Shown here: piece by piece, positions 1 through 16,126 of the stretch
Position numbering within the stretch: the first letter of the stretch is position 1
How the letters are laid out: each line of letters begins with the position of its first letter
Notes under the pieces: model-generated
Database searches by the model: none
What the model was told of the DNA's origin: nothing
What the model saw: only the letters and a program-made list of their open reading frames with translations
Assembly: GCA_963924555.1 (NCBI GenBank)
Contig: OZ004587.1
Span: forward strand, 8,262,075 to 8,326,074
Reading direction: 5' to 3'
Source of the DNA: Crambe crambe
Taxonomy: Eukaryota > Porifera > Demospongiae > Poecilosclerida > Crambeidae
DNA: 64,000 nt
Position numbers and translations under genes: made by a program

Positions 1-6
1 ACTCAC

Positions 7-1035
7 GTTGATTGGAGCAGGTGATGGCAAGGTCTTTACTGTGGTCACAGTTGCCAGCAGCAATACTTGTAGTAGTGCAGTCGATTAGGCGTGTATCAGT
101 TCTGTCACAAGTCACACTGCCATAGTGGATGACCCCTGTCCCCTGTGAAAATCTAAATAACAAAGAGTTATAATTATTTAAAAGAATCATTCACTACTGA
201 ACATAGCTATAAGATAAGATATCACAGTATTTAATACTTATTATTGTAACCACAAGTGTTGGGAGTGGCAATATAAAATCATATAGAATTACACATAACA
301 TGGGAACTGATATATCCAGTGTTTCTTCTCTTTTATTATTGTAGGTTTCTTATAAGTGTATAGTATCATCTTCACTCCGCACGCACACAGCCGATTGGAA
401 TTTGCACAATGTAGGATGAGTTCCTTGCATAAACAATGTATCATGACATCCATGACTGTACTTAAAATGTTCATGTATACGTTGTGAAACAATTGGATGC
501 ACTAATAATAATAATAGTATTGATATATTGACATGAGTCAGTCCTAAAATTGACACAGAAATAAGTTTGCTTGTTTCTATTATAATCATGTATTGTGATA
601 TTTTATGAGCCTGCTTACCCTAGTCTTGCAAGCCCTTTATTGGGCAGGGGAAGAAATGGGTCTGCCTTGTGAGACTGTTCACTTACCCCAACTCCGATAC
701 AGTGGATGCTCTAGTGGCATACAAGAAATTAGAGTTGAGTTGCCTGCACGCTATGTCAGCTTCATGCATCCGAATGCCATTACTACAAATAGTTCCCCAT
801 TGCCCATTCAAGAAGATTTCCAAGCGTCCAGAACTAGAAGTGGATCCAATGAGCCTCAGATCTCCATTTGACTGACCTGTAGTTATGCATGTTGCCAGTT
901 TAGTGAAGGAAAGGGTTGACTAACTATAGCTATTAGCGAATCGGCTAGTGATCGCTTACCTTGAATCACCAAACTGCAGGCAGAGACCGTCAAAAAAACT
1001 GCAGCAACTTTTAATCCGTCCATCATCATCATCAT
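7..1035 (-). CDS. SRCR-domain receptor, 5' part (runs off the left edge)
   Basis: Three exons read right to left: 960..1035, 687..876 and 7..152, with GT..AG borders and matching phases. Exon 1 starts with five ATGs in a row and encodes a signal peptide (hydrophobic AAVFLTVSACSLVIQ). Exons 2 and 3 form one SRCR domain: the SGRLEIF opening, WGTIC, ACRQL, then SQGTG, the cysteine pair around LIDC and the closing CDHSKDLAITC. This exon split, just before the SQGTG segment, is the same in the neighbouring receptors. SRCR domains are extracellular and bind proteins or microbial ligands; the ligand here is unknown. A donor at 1..6 shows that the gene continues outside the window, so any further domains and membrane anchor are unseen. 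Confidence 0.85.
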
Positions 1036-1070
1036 GCATTGCAATTAACTCTGCATGCTTGAGATTACCT

Positions 1071-1110
1071 ATGCGCATGCTAGTCTGGCCACGCGAGACT
1101 ATGCGCATGC
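1071..1110. promoter_or_regulatory. paired ATGCGCATGC elements upstream of the first SRCR gene
   Basis: ATGCGCATGC occurs at 1071..1080 and again at 1101..1110, 36-75 bp upstream of the start codon at 1035. It resembles one arm of the NRF1 palindrome (TGCGCATGCGCA). The 20 bases between the copies include an inverted TAGTCT/AGACTA pair. Promoter function is inferred from position and from recurrence upstream of the other receptor genes. Confidence 0.5.
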
Positions 1111-1250
1111 TCGGTAAAAGATGGCATAACTCGTTGCAATTCATACCTCTATGAATGATATTTTTATTTATTAGAAATCTGGCTAATATGGAAGTCAGTT
1201 AGCTAATTCTAATTGATGATGATGTTGTGTTGCATAAGGTGGGTACTGGC

Positions 1251-4652
<3,402 letters not shown>

Positions 4653-4706
4653 GTGGTACTAGCTAGCACTTCGTCTTCAGGTGTGATTCTTTTAAACTAA
4701 CATGGG

Positions 4707-4715
4707 TGCGCATGC
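4707..4715. promoter_or_regulatory. TGCGCATGC element upstream of the three-SRCR gene
   Basis: TGCGCATGC lies about 55 bp upstream of the start codon at 4651, with a GCGCGCGC run at 4733-4740. Position and sequence match the elements upstream of the other receptor genes, so it is probably part of the core promoter. Confidence 0.45.
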
Positions 4716-4740
4716 TCAGATAAATTAGCACAGCGCGCGC

Positions 4741-5053
4741 GGTCTAGATAATTAACAGTTATAGGGTGGAGGCTGTTTTTGGGATGAATGTTTTTCTGAC
4801 TTTTGCTTTGCAAGTCGGGTACAATACAGCATTTTTGTAAGAAGAAGGGGGTTCTTCTTGCAGGGTGCTCTGAGCTGGATCAGACGTCTCTGGGTGGTTT
4901 GTTTATGCTGTAATGAAGTAATTGTTGGTGCTGGAGCTGAGGGAAGTGTGTAGGATGCTGACTGCAGTGGAGTCGTATGTACATGTGCAGCTGTTGTTGA
5001 TGCAGGGATATCATGGGAAAGTGGTCACCTGACGGACATGTTTTTTATTGCAG
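4741..5053. other. Intergenic, no gene recognised
   Basis: Between the 5' end of the three-SRCR gene and the orphan exons. Reading both strands I see no domain, splice-consistent exon or repeat that I can name. It may contain the 5' part of the orphan plus-strand gene that follows. Confidence 0.3.
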
Positions 5054-5482
5054 TGGACATGGACACAAATCACAAGGATGGGAATTCCCAATAAAAATTA
5101 GTAATGCAACCACACCCACTCCTAGTCCCAGTAGTACAGTGCTTGCCTCGCTTCCTGCAAGTGAGAAAAGATGGGAGAGAGGGAAGGTACGTCCAGTAAT
5201 CTAACTAGTGCTTTAGGGCAGGTGTAATTACCTCAGCATGTTTCCTGTGGAATATTATTTCATTGACCTTGGCATCTCACTCCAGCATCTTCAATTCAGC
5301 ATGGGAGCATTTATAATGCAATGCCGGCAGTGTTTCTTGAAGCTGGACAAGATACTAGCGTTTCTTCTGATCCAGTGCACCGTACAAGGACGATATTCCC
5401 ACTTCCTGGCCCAAATCAAGCACTTCTAAATGAAGTAGCTATTTATAAGCTTGATAGAATATCCCGAGAATATACTGTATAG
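5054..5482 (+). CDS. Orphan two-exon C-terminal tail of an unrecognised protein
   Basis: Candidate exons 5054..5186 (acceptor TTTTTTATTGCAG, donor GTACGT) and 5300..5482 (acceptor TTCAATTCAG, stop TAG) join in phase 0. The encoded stretch has a Thr/Pro/Ser-rich segment (TTPTPSPSS), then a basic patch (EKRWERGK). It closes with a tail of about 60 residues containing two tyrosines near the end (AIYKL and REYTV). It looks like a cytoplasmic tail, but no membrane span or upstream exon was found, and I do not recognise the family. It could be the remnant of a receptor gene or a chance open frame; the phase-consistent splice pair is the only support. Confidence 0.3.
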
Positions 5483-5625
5483 CCATCTATACAAACCTTG
5501 TGAAGATTCTGAAGAATTGAGGCCAAACTCCCTACATAGCTACCACTCGACTAGCATCATCATCCATCATCACACGCTGTCCCCCATGCACGATCCATCC
5601 ACACACACCTCCACTTGACCCTCAT

Positions 5626-5925
5626 CAGGGTTTCATCTAGGACTTTCACCTTGGAGGGGAAGTTCATGGAATGTGTGGCTGTAAGGCCAATATGCGGGAG
5701 GGGGATGTGCCCCCTCCTGCACAGAGCGTGAAGCTAAAATAATACTTAGAAGTATTTTTTAAATGCTTGGATCCAACTACTTAAAAGTATTTTTTTTTGT
5801 CCTAAAACTGGCAATATCTTGGGGGGGAGGGGGGGGGGCGAAGCTGGTCAGTTTGGGGGGGGGGGGAAGTTGAGCTGTTTGGAGGGGAAGCTTCCCCTGC
5901 GCCCCCCTCCTTAGATGAAACCCTG
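5626..5925. mobile_element. MITE-like element with CAGGGTTTCATCTA terminal inverted repeats
   Basis: The left end is CAGGGTTTCATCTAGGA. The right end is the reverse complement of CAGGGTTTCATCTAAGGA. The interior is G-rich with long poly-G runs. CAGGG ends are common in hAT elements, but I see no clear 8-bp target duplication, so the superfamily is open. Confidence 0.6.
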
Positions 5926-6219
5926 CAGTCACATTGTGTGACTCCCCCGCAATAACAACCTCAGTAGCTATGGATGTGAATTCCATTGTGCAGTTAGCTA
6001 TTATCTCATTTAAGAATGACTCATCATAAGTACATGTGGTGACTACGTGTAGCTACACTCCATTTAATAACTGTAGGTACCAACTTTGACATCTCACTCC
6101 GTGTCATCGTGCCCACGTCACATACATACACATAATGACATTATAAGCATTCATAATAACCCAAAGTGCTCTGTAAATAATTGTTGTACTGTAATAAAGT
6201 TTATCATGGCCATATTATT
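5926..6219. other. Intergenic spacer
   Basis: Holds the 3' flank of the two-SRCR receptor, with an AATAAA at 6192 on the plus strand. No gene is seen. Confidence 0.3.
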
Positions 6220-9066
<2,847 letters not shown>

Positions 9067-9235
9067 CTTTTCAGTTCGTGGTTGCCTTGCAGTTCTAGCT
9101 CTGTGGCCTTTTTATACACTCCCACACGCATGCGCAGAATCCTACGCATGCGCAAAATGCCGTGCATGATTTTCCCTTTTCGGTAAGCCACGTTGTTATG
9201 TTAAGATCGGCAATTCCACCGTAGAACAAAGAGTT
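9067..9235. promoter_or_regulatory. Divergent promoter with two GCATGCGCA elements
   Basis: The 169 bp between the start codons of a minus-strand SRCR receptor (9066) and a plus-strand divergent-SRCR gene (9236). GCATGCGCA lies at 9128..9136 and 9146..9154, each within an ACGCATGCGCA(G/A)AAT context. NRF1 binds YGCGCAYGCGCR-type palindromes and is common in bidirectional, CpG-type promoters. Shared control of the two genes is inferred. Confidence 0.6.
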
Positions 9236-11342
9236 ATGAGGATATCGATGACGGCGATCGGGGCTGCAGTTTTCTTGCTGCTGTCGGCAGTAACCTGTAT
9301 ATCTTCCTCACTCCCCCCGCCATCCCATGGCGATATCAAACTGGACAATGAAAGCGTCGTCTTGATCTACATGGGACGTGGTTATGAGTACAACGAGAAT
9401 ATGTGGGGGACCATAGAGTTCTATGACTCGCAGTATAGGCCCGAAGTGACGCATACACTCTGTCATCAGCTGGGATACAACGATGGGACTTTATCCGGCC
9501 AGGTTGTAGATGCAACAGAATATGCGAAGTGAGTGGTTAGTTGTATACACTTTGGAATCAGCCACTTTCACTTTATCCTTTGAAGCTTTGAGAGGATCGG
9601 AGGTTCCACTGTATTCTGAGATCTGGAGAGCTATAGCTATAGTTAGCTATAGAAACTTTTTTTTTCCTTCTTCCCTCCGACCTACTATTATTATATTGAT
9701 ACTTGCAGTGTTCCAGTGTGGCTGAAAGATCTAAAATGCACAGAGAGAATGAGTCATATCTTGGGTTGCACACATATAGTTCACCAGGAGAAGTACAGCG
9801 ATCAGCAGATTATAACACTAACATGCTGGAATAAAATTACAGAAAAATATGAAGGCCAAATCAGCCTGTACCGTCCAGATGGTCTACCACCGAGTCAAAG
9901 TGTTTCAACAGGTGTGATTTCTCTCTATAGTGGGAAGGACCCCTATTTCATCCAGGCCGACAAACGACTGACTGCAGAGGCAGCTAACACCATTTGCAGA
10001 CAGATGGGATTCACGGAGTCCCGTCCTGATTCCATCATGAACATCAGCGTGGCTAAATCATCCCTGGGATACACATTTGACACATATTTTTCAAGTGATG
10101 TGTAAGCAGACAATTATTTTTAAATGATGCACTTCACACCCATCAATCGAGAGTCCATCGAATACAATTGATATGTCCCAATACAGTGCAATAATTTAAG
10201 GGATTCTCAGGACATGTTTCATTTGTTATTTTTTCCACAGAACACTTAGTATCAATGCAAGTCTGATAAAATGCTCACAGTCTAGTGAGTGTACTCGTTG
10301 CTGTACCAACAATGCTATTCCACCACAGAACGAAAATCCTGGCCTCCCAAATGGTGCTTTGGTTATTCAATGTGGTGAGTACATGCTAGCTATATCACTG
10401 TCTCAAATTGTGAATTCTTCTTACCCAATTGCAAAAGGCAATGACCTCTTTTCTTTCTCTGAATTAATTCATTAGCTAAGTGTCTTGTTAAATATTACTT
10501 AGTGTTCAATGATGCACCATCTTCACTATCATTGTCATCTGAAGAAACAGAGAAGGAATGTCAGATTTCTGATTCTAAGACCTACAATAATGATGGCCAA
10601 ATATGTATGTGTACAGTATAACTAATCCTCAATCATGCATGGTGAGGTTTAGTGGTTTAGCTAGCTACAAATAACAGGTGCTGTACCTGGCTACCAGTAC
10701 ATGACTGTGGTACCTGTATAGTGCCTGTTAGTTACATGACTTTAACAGCTTGCATGCACCTGGCAATGAAATATTGACACCCAATAGCTAAGTACAATTT
10801 TGCAGCTTTATAGAAAAACTGGAGTTGGGGTAGGAAGTACCACTTTGCTTATAGCTAGTATGGACATAGCTAGCTAGTTACCTCTTCAAAACTGTAGTAG
10901 TGATCTATAATCACATAGAGGTGAAGTGTGCAGGCTAGCTAAGTCTTCCACCATGCAGTGCTTTTCATGAAACAACTGGCTGTGCTAACCAATAATGATT
11001 TCTAACTTAGTCACATGATTAGTGTATCTTTCCCCTCTACTGTATTAACTTGGTCACATGATTATGTTTACAATAATTTATTATACTAAAGGTGGGGCAA
11101 ACTCAGGATTTGTTTCCATGTCAAATGGTGCATTTGCCGGCATGTTAGTTGGAATTTTGCTCGCGGTGATAGCACTTTTGTTGGTAGCGATCATCGTCTA
11201 TAAGATTAGGAGATTCATATACAGACGTGGGTACCAGCAACTACAAAATGGAGGACAGAATGGAGGGAATGGAGGTCATGGTGGACTGAATGGGGGAAAT
11301 GGAGGAAATGGAGGTCATGGTGGCAATGGAGGTGGAGATTAA
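9236..11342 (+). CDS. Divergent two-SRCR membrane protein with Gly-rich tail, copy 1
   Basis: Five exons (9236..9528, 9709..10101, 10241..10374, 10503..10604, 11092..11342) give 390 aa with all phases matching. The signal peptide is MRISMTAIGAAVFLLLSAV. Domain 1 runs from GDIKLD through MWGTIEF and CHQLGY to ILGC and ITLTC. Domain 2 runs from GQISLY through NTICRQMGF to KCSQSS and CTRCCTNN. Both follow the SRCR pattern but are divergent: the Cys expected after WGT(I/V) is missing in domain 1. Exon 4 is a Ser/Glu-rich stalk (SLSSEETEKEC). Exon 5 has a membrane span, a basic stop-transfer (KIRRFIYRR) and a tail of NGGNGG repeats. It is probably a cell-surface protein; the ligand is unknown. Intron 1 holds a decayed MITE shared with copy 3. 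Confidence 0.85.
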
Positions 11343-11556
11343 CACCACTGTAGCTACACTCTAGCTACTGTCTTCCATTTTGTATAAACTTTTTTCTCTT
11401 GGTATGTAATTTTGAACTATAATTCTGGATTCTAATGATTATGAAAAGATGAAACAAAAAAAACAACAAAAAAACAATCAAAAGAAAAACACCAAAACTA
11501 AAAACAACAATTAAACTTAAACCAAAAACAAACAACAGCAACAAAAACGGACTCAC

Positions 11557-11582
11557 GCATGCGCAGAATACTGCGCGTGCGT
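11557..11582. promoter_or_regulatory. GCATGCGCA element upstream of copy 2
   Basis: GCATGCGCA at 11557..11565, followed by GAATACTGCGCGTGCGTA, about 130 bp upstream of the start at 11699. The preceding CGGACTCAC is shared with the elements at 18655 and 20039. Confidence 0.5.
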
Positions 11583-11698
11583 ATAAACCTCATAAATAAA
11601 CCTCAACAACCACAGTCATAATCCCCTGTACAAAGATCTTCAGCAGCTAATTAGCTAATAAGCCGCCAAAACAAAGAGCCAAAACAAAGAGAACAATT

Positions 11699-13936
11699 AT
11701 GTCGATGATGATGATCCAGGCTGCAGCTTTGGTGTTGCTGTTGATCGTAAGTGGTACGTCTTCCATCCCTTCCCCGCTGCCGCCATCCTATGGCGATATC
11801 AAACTGGACAATAACAGCGTGGTATGGATCTACCTGGGACAGGACTATAAGCACAACGACCCGAAAATGTGGGGGCTCATAAATTTCTATAAGTCGCAGA
11901 ACCGGGACGAATTAACGCAAACTCTCTGTCATCAGCTCGGATACGACAACGGAATTTTATCTGGCAAGGTTTTAGATGCAGAGTATGCCAAGTGAGTAAT
12001 CAATCTTTTTCCTACCCACCCACCTCCCCCACCCACACAGACTTATCGATAATAATGATTATTTACTTGCAGTATTCCAGTATGGCTGAGTGATGTGAAA
12101 TGCAAAGAGAAGATGGATCACATTTTGCATTGCTATCATCGCATAGTTAATAACCAGGAAACATACAATAATCAGCGGATTATAACACTAAAATGCCAGA
12201 ATAAGATTGCAAAGAAATATAAAGGCCAAATCAGCTTGTATCCTCCAGATCAACTTCCACCAAATCATAGTGTCTCAACTGGTGTGATTTCTCTCTATGG
12301 TGGGAAGGATCCCTATTTTTTCCCCATAGATGAAACCCTGACTTCAAATGCAGCTGACACCTTTTGCAGACAGATGGGATTCTCAAAGCACATTCCAAAT
12401 TCGATCATGAGCATCAGCGAGGCAGGGCAGCTGGGCTACACATTCGACGATTTCCTAAGTGATGTGTAAGCAAACAAAGGTTCACTTATTTTTATTCACT
12501 ATTGAAAGCACATTTTAGCTGAAGGACACCTAAACTGAGTGATTCTCAAGACATGTTTCTTAATTTTCTTATAATTATCCCAAAAATTTGACTGTATTTG
12601 TTCTTCGTTTCCACAGCACACTTAGCATCAGTGCAAGTCAGATAAAATGCTCGCAATCTTGTGCGTGTACTCGCTGTTGTACCAACAATGCTGTACCACC
12701 GCAGATCGAAAATCCTGGCCCCATAAGTGATGCTTTGTTTATGCGATGTGGTAAGTAGACTGCCTCTCTTATTGGCAAGAATAGTTTTCTGAATTCCTCA
12801 TCTCAAATGTATATAGCTAGTCCCAGGATGTTAGTTTAACAGATTAAAATTTTTGATGGATGCAAAAAGTGAGCTACCCATCATCGAAAGTTCTACTTTA
12901 GCCATGCACTCATTACTTTCTTTAAAAGGTCACTATGAAATAAGGCAATCACCTTTTCTGCTATTTGTACCAACCAGTTGTAAAAGACAATGACAATAAT
13001 TCCCTTTACTCTTTTCCTCTTTCGCTCTCTGAAGCAATCATAGTCTTGTTATGTCCTGTGACATTTTATTTTTAGTGTATGATGATGATGAGTCACCACC
13101 GGTGCCATCTGAGGGAACACAGGAGGAGTGTGAGATTTCTGATTCTCGGACATACACTAACGATGCCACAATATGTAAGTATAATAATTTTATAGGTTGA
13201 GGTTGCTCAACAACAATATATCTGGTGAATAGGTATGTAATAGGCCATGCTGCATGTGTAGTAAATCGCTATCCCAGAATGTCCCTTGCTAGCCAGACAC
13301 TGCACAGTGATGGAATCCAAAGTATAAAATAGCACCCTAGACCCTATGTCACTAGCTAGCTATCATCAAGAATAACACCTGGTGTTATTCTTCAGTGTTT
13401 ATGGAGCAAGTCTGTAAACATTGTGTGTTGTAGTTCTAAATATCTTTGTAGTACATCAGGTATAGCTAACTCCACTACAGTCATATAAAGTAGTAGCTAT
13501 CCAAAAAAGGTGGGAAAGAAGCCAGGTGAATCAGCGAAGTGTTGTGTGCGCGCGCAGGCTATTAAAATCCCTCACATTAAGTGTGTATCTTTCCCTCTCT
13601 TAATGTTATAATAACTAACTTGATCATATGATTTATATTATTATTAAAGGTGGTGCAAAGGACTCTGTCATGACAAAACCACAATTCATTGGCACGATAG
13701 TTGGAGGTGTAGTGGGAGCCGTGCTGATAACAGCTTTGGTGATGGCACTGGTCATCTATGTGAGATACAGATATAAAAAATATCGAAGACGTGATGGATA
13801 CCGGGCAGTTGGTGGAGGTCCCAATGGAGGACCAAATGGAGGACCCAATGGTGGGAACGGAGGCCCCCATGGTGGGAACGGAGGACCCCATGGTGGGAAC
13901 GGAGGTCCCCATGGTGGCAATGGTGGTGGAGACTAA
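11699..13936 (+). CDS. Divergent two-SRCR membrane protein with Gly/His-rich tail, copy 2
   Basis: Exons 11699..11991, 12073..12465, 12617..12750, 13076..13174 and 13650..13936 join in phase to 401 aa. Architecture equals copy 1: signal peptide, GDIKLDNNSVVWIY start of domain 1, CHQLGY, ILHC, LKC; then domain 2 with DTFCRQMGF and CTRCCTNN. The stalk (SPPVPSEGTQEEC) differs from copy 1 and resembles copy 4. The membrane span is followed by a basic RYRYKKYRRRD and a tail of NGGP units with three PHGGNGG repeats, ending GGNGGGD. It is followed by a relic of SMU1 exon 1 (14952) interrupted by a retroelement fragment, so this copy once sat directly in front of an SMU1 gene. Confidence 0.85.
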
Positions 13937-14049
13937 CTGTCCTATTTATGTGTTCTCAACAACTTTGGGGGGAAGTTCTATTACAAAAGTCATTGAGCAA
14001 ACAAAGCACCTTAAAGGGGGGTGAATAAAGGAGGGTGAACCAACTTCTT

Positions 14050-14940
14050 AGAAGTGAATGTACAAGATGATGATAGTAATAATAATGACAAAAATGACTC
14101 TAGAGCGACAAGGTTCCATTGTTTAAGGAATGGTCTCGGCAAGGGCTAAATGAAAATAAAATGAATTATAATTAATGAATAGTGATAAACAAGTAAGATT
14201 AAGGAGGGATTGAGAACCATTCCAAGCTACTTCTCTCCTAGCCATAAAATACACTGGGAGGTGGAGATGGCAATTTTCCCTGAAGCATCCAACAATGATT
14301 TGAATGCATCTTTTTTGATTGAAGGGAATGGTTTGTGTAAGTAGGACATAGTTCCAGGTTGGTGGTGGCCCAAAGCCCTAATTTCTATTGCCAGAAACTT
14401 AGGAGCATAACAACCTTGGGCCTCTAAGTCACTTAGAAGAAGTTCATATTTTTTAGTCTTGAGGTCGTGGGCCTTCTTCATGGACTCCAGTGAGTTGAAG
14501 GGGACAGTTAATTCTAGTATGAACACCTCCTTGTTGTCTCCCACAAATACGATATCAGGTCGAGCCGAGGTCATCAGAATATTCTGGGGGATGGTCGATG
14601 GTGGATTATCTGTGGCCCTGCATCCGTCTAGGTCACCATACAAGTGACCCCAGCCGGAAAGATGTTGTTGCAGGAATGAAAGAATCTTCTGCAGTACACT
14701 ATCATGTCACCAAGTGTAACGACCCTGTGAAAGAGCTGATGGACAGGCATTCAAAATGTGTAGTGTTGTTGGTGTTGGCGAGGAGCAGAGGTAGCAACTC
14801 TTGTCTGTCTTATATCTCCAGCGTGCAAGGTTTAGAGGGGTGGGGAGAGTGTCTGAAGCAGCTCTGATGATAAAGGACAGCTGGTAGGCCTTGACCAAAC
14901 CTTGGTGTCTTTCTCTGGTAAGGATCGTTAAGAGATGTGA
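14050..14940 (-). mobile_element. Decayed non-LTR-type retroelement, C-terminal fragment
   Basis: The minus frame from about 14940 to 14227 reads a Cys/His knuckle-like segment (CYLCSSPTPTTLHILNACP), then QGRYTW, HDSVL, and an RPDIVF...ELTVPF block. I recognise this order from the C-terminal part of reverse-transcriptase ORFs in invertebrate retroelements. A TGA at 14707..14709 interrupts the conserved segment after GRYTW, where a single C-to-T change in an Arg codon would explain it. No reverse transcriptase core remains. It was inserted into the flank between divergent-SRCR copy 2 and the SMU1 exon 1 relic. Confidence 0.65.
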
Positions 14941-14951
14941 GGCTAGCTAGA

Positions 14952-15043
14952 ATGACTTCCCTGGAGATAGAGTCTGCAGAGTAAGTTGGTGCAGCTTTTC
15001 TCCACCCATGAAGTGGTTCTAGTTGTCATTTCTCTGCAGTGTG
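14952..15043 (+). pseudogene. smu1: SMU1 exon 1 relic with intron 1 and four bases of exon 2
   Basis: 14952..14980 matches SMU1 exon 1 (ATG ACT TCC CTG GAG ATA, the MTSLEIESA start with donor GTAAGT). It is followed by intron 1 and the acceptor CTCTGCAG. After TGTG at 15040..15043 the sequence switches abruptly to the ruined SRCR gene. It marks a duplication breakpoint. Confidence 0.85.
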
Positions 15044-16015
15044 GAGTTATAGTTGACGAGACGAACTTGGCCTCTGTAAGGAGTACTCGCAAACCGCATT
15101 GGAAGCTAGAGTTATAATTATAACAATCAATACTGCAGAGCTTCAATGGCTAAAGAATCCACTAGCTGTGAAGAAAGGACTTTAAATTCAGTAGAACCTC
15201 CAAAATTAATCATGGACACAGCCTTTTGTCCTTTGTAGAGAGGTTGTCCAGTTATTTTGTATATAGAGTTTAGATTGTACATATATAGCTAGTTGAAAGG
15301 TTTGTCCTCTTTCAGAGTGTCCGGATCTTGATCCTATTTCAAAAAGGATAACTAGTCCTTGGGTTGGTAAAGGGTTGACCCGCGAGACTATCTAGTCCTA
15401 TTTGCTAGCATGTACGTACGTATACACATACAGTCAAAGTGGGAAAGTTAATTACTAGCTAGATTACAGTTTAGTGTTAATAATTATACTAATTACAATG
15501 CTCTAGTCCAATGCTGGTAGTGGCCATTTTGAGTATCATCTGTTACTACATGATACAAGCTAAACAATTTGCTTTCATGAAAGCATAGCTATGCATGTTT
15601 TATTTGATCAAAGGGACAACTATCATGTGATCATGAGAGCCGATAGCATTAACTATACACCATTTCTCAGGTTTGGGAAGGCAAATGAAAGTGCTCCTCA
15701 TCAGTCCGATGTCTCCATTGGTGTAATTATGTGTGTGCCAACTTGACCTCATCTCCCTCTATCACTTCGAAGAGAAGATGTGGTCATCTTGACCAAAGAA
15801 CTTTCCAAAGTCATAATCTGTATAAAAGAAAGATCTGTAAAGGTCACTAGTCTAAGGTCACACTAGCTATAGCCACCTTCAGGTTTAGTATCCTTTTGGA
15901 GCTGAGATGAATCTCTTCTGGCTATTGCTGGATTCCAACAAGAACCAAAACCAAAATAACACTATATGAAGCCAGTTTGTGGTTGCCCAGTTCTCTGTGG
16001 CCTTTTTATACACTC
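15044..16015 (-). pseudogene. Ruined copy of the two-SRCR receptor at 6220-9066
   Basis: 15044..15555 matches the exon 4 start and intron region near 7331-7870, including the acceptor side of SRCR 2. 15556..15703 matches 8395-8540 but in inverted orientation. 15704..16015 matches 8805-9118, including exon 1. The start codon is lost (ATGGCTTC became CTGGCTTC) and most SRCR sequence is deleted. It stands upstream of divergent-SRCR copy 3 as the intact gene stands upstream of copy 1, so the head-to-head pair was duplicated together and one partner died. Confidence 0.8.
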
Positions 16016-16021
16016 CCTCAC

Positions 16022-16030
16022 GCATGCGCA
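16022..16030. promoter_or_regulatory. GCATGCGCA element upstream of copy 3
   Basis: GCATGCGCA followed by GAATGCCGCGCATGCG, about 97 bp upstream of the start at 16127. This is the duplicate of one half of the divergent promoter at 9128. Confidence 0.5.
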
Positions 16031-16126
16031 GAATGCCGCGCATGCGAAGCTGAAAACCAGGATTTTCCCTTTACGTACGTAACACCATCTTCCACTGTAA
16101 AACAAAGAGTTGGTATTAGTGATCTC

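Noticed and set aside
13577-13912. Antisense Thr/Met/Gly-rich frames opposite the tails (also 23851-24219)
   Set aside because: Shadows of the glycine repeat region with no domain or splice support.
13810-13930. Possible CRISPR-like array from regular repeats
   Set aside because: These are in-frame coding repeats without spacers, in a eukaryotic gene.
14941-15043. Reading this tract as part of the retroelement (open minus frame)
   Set aside because: The plus strand is SMU1 exon 1 and intron 1, matched at 24359 and 51731; the minus frame is incidental.
15977-16126. Long N-terminal extension of divergent-SRCR copy 3
   Set aside because: It lies in the ruined neighbour gene and promoter, and would bury the signal peptide conserved in the paralogues.
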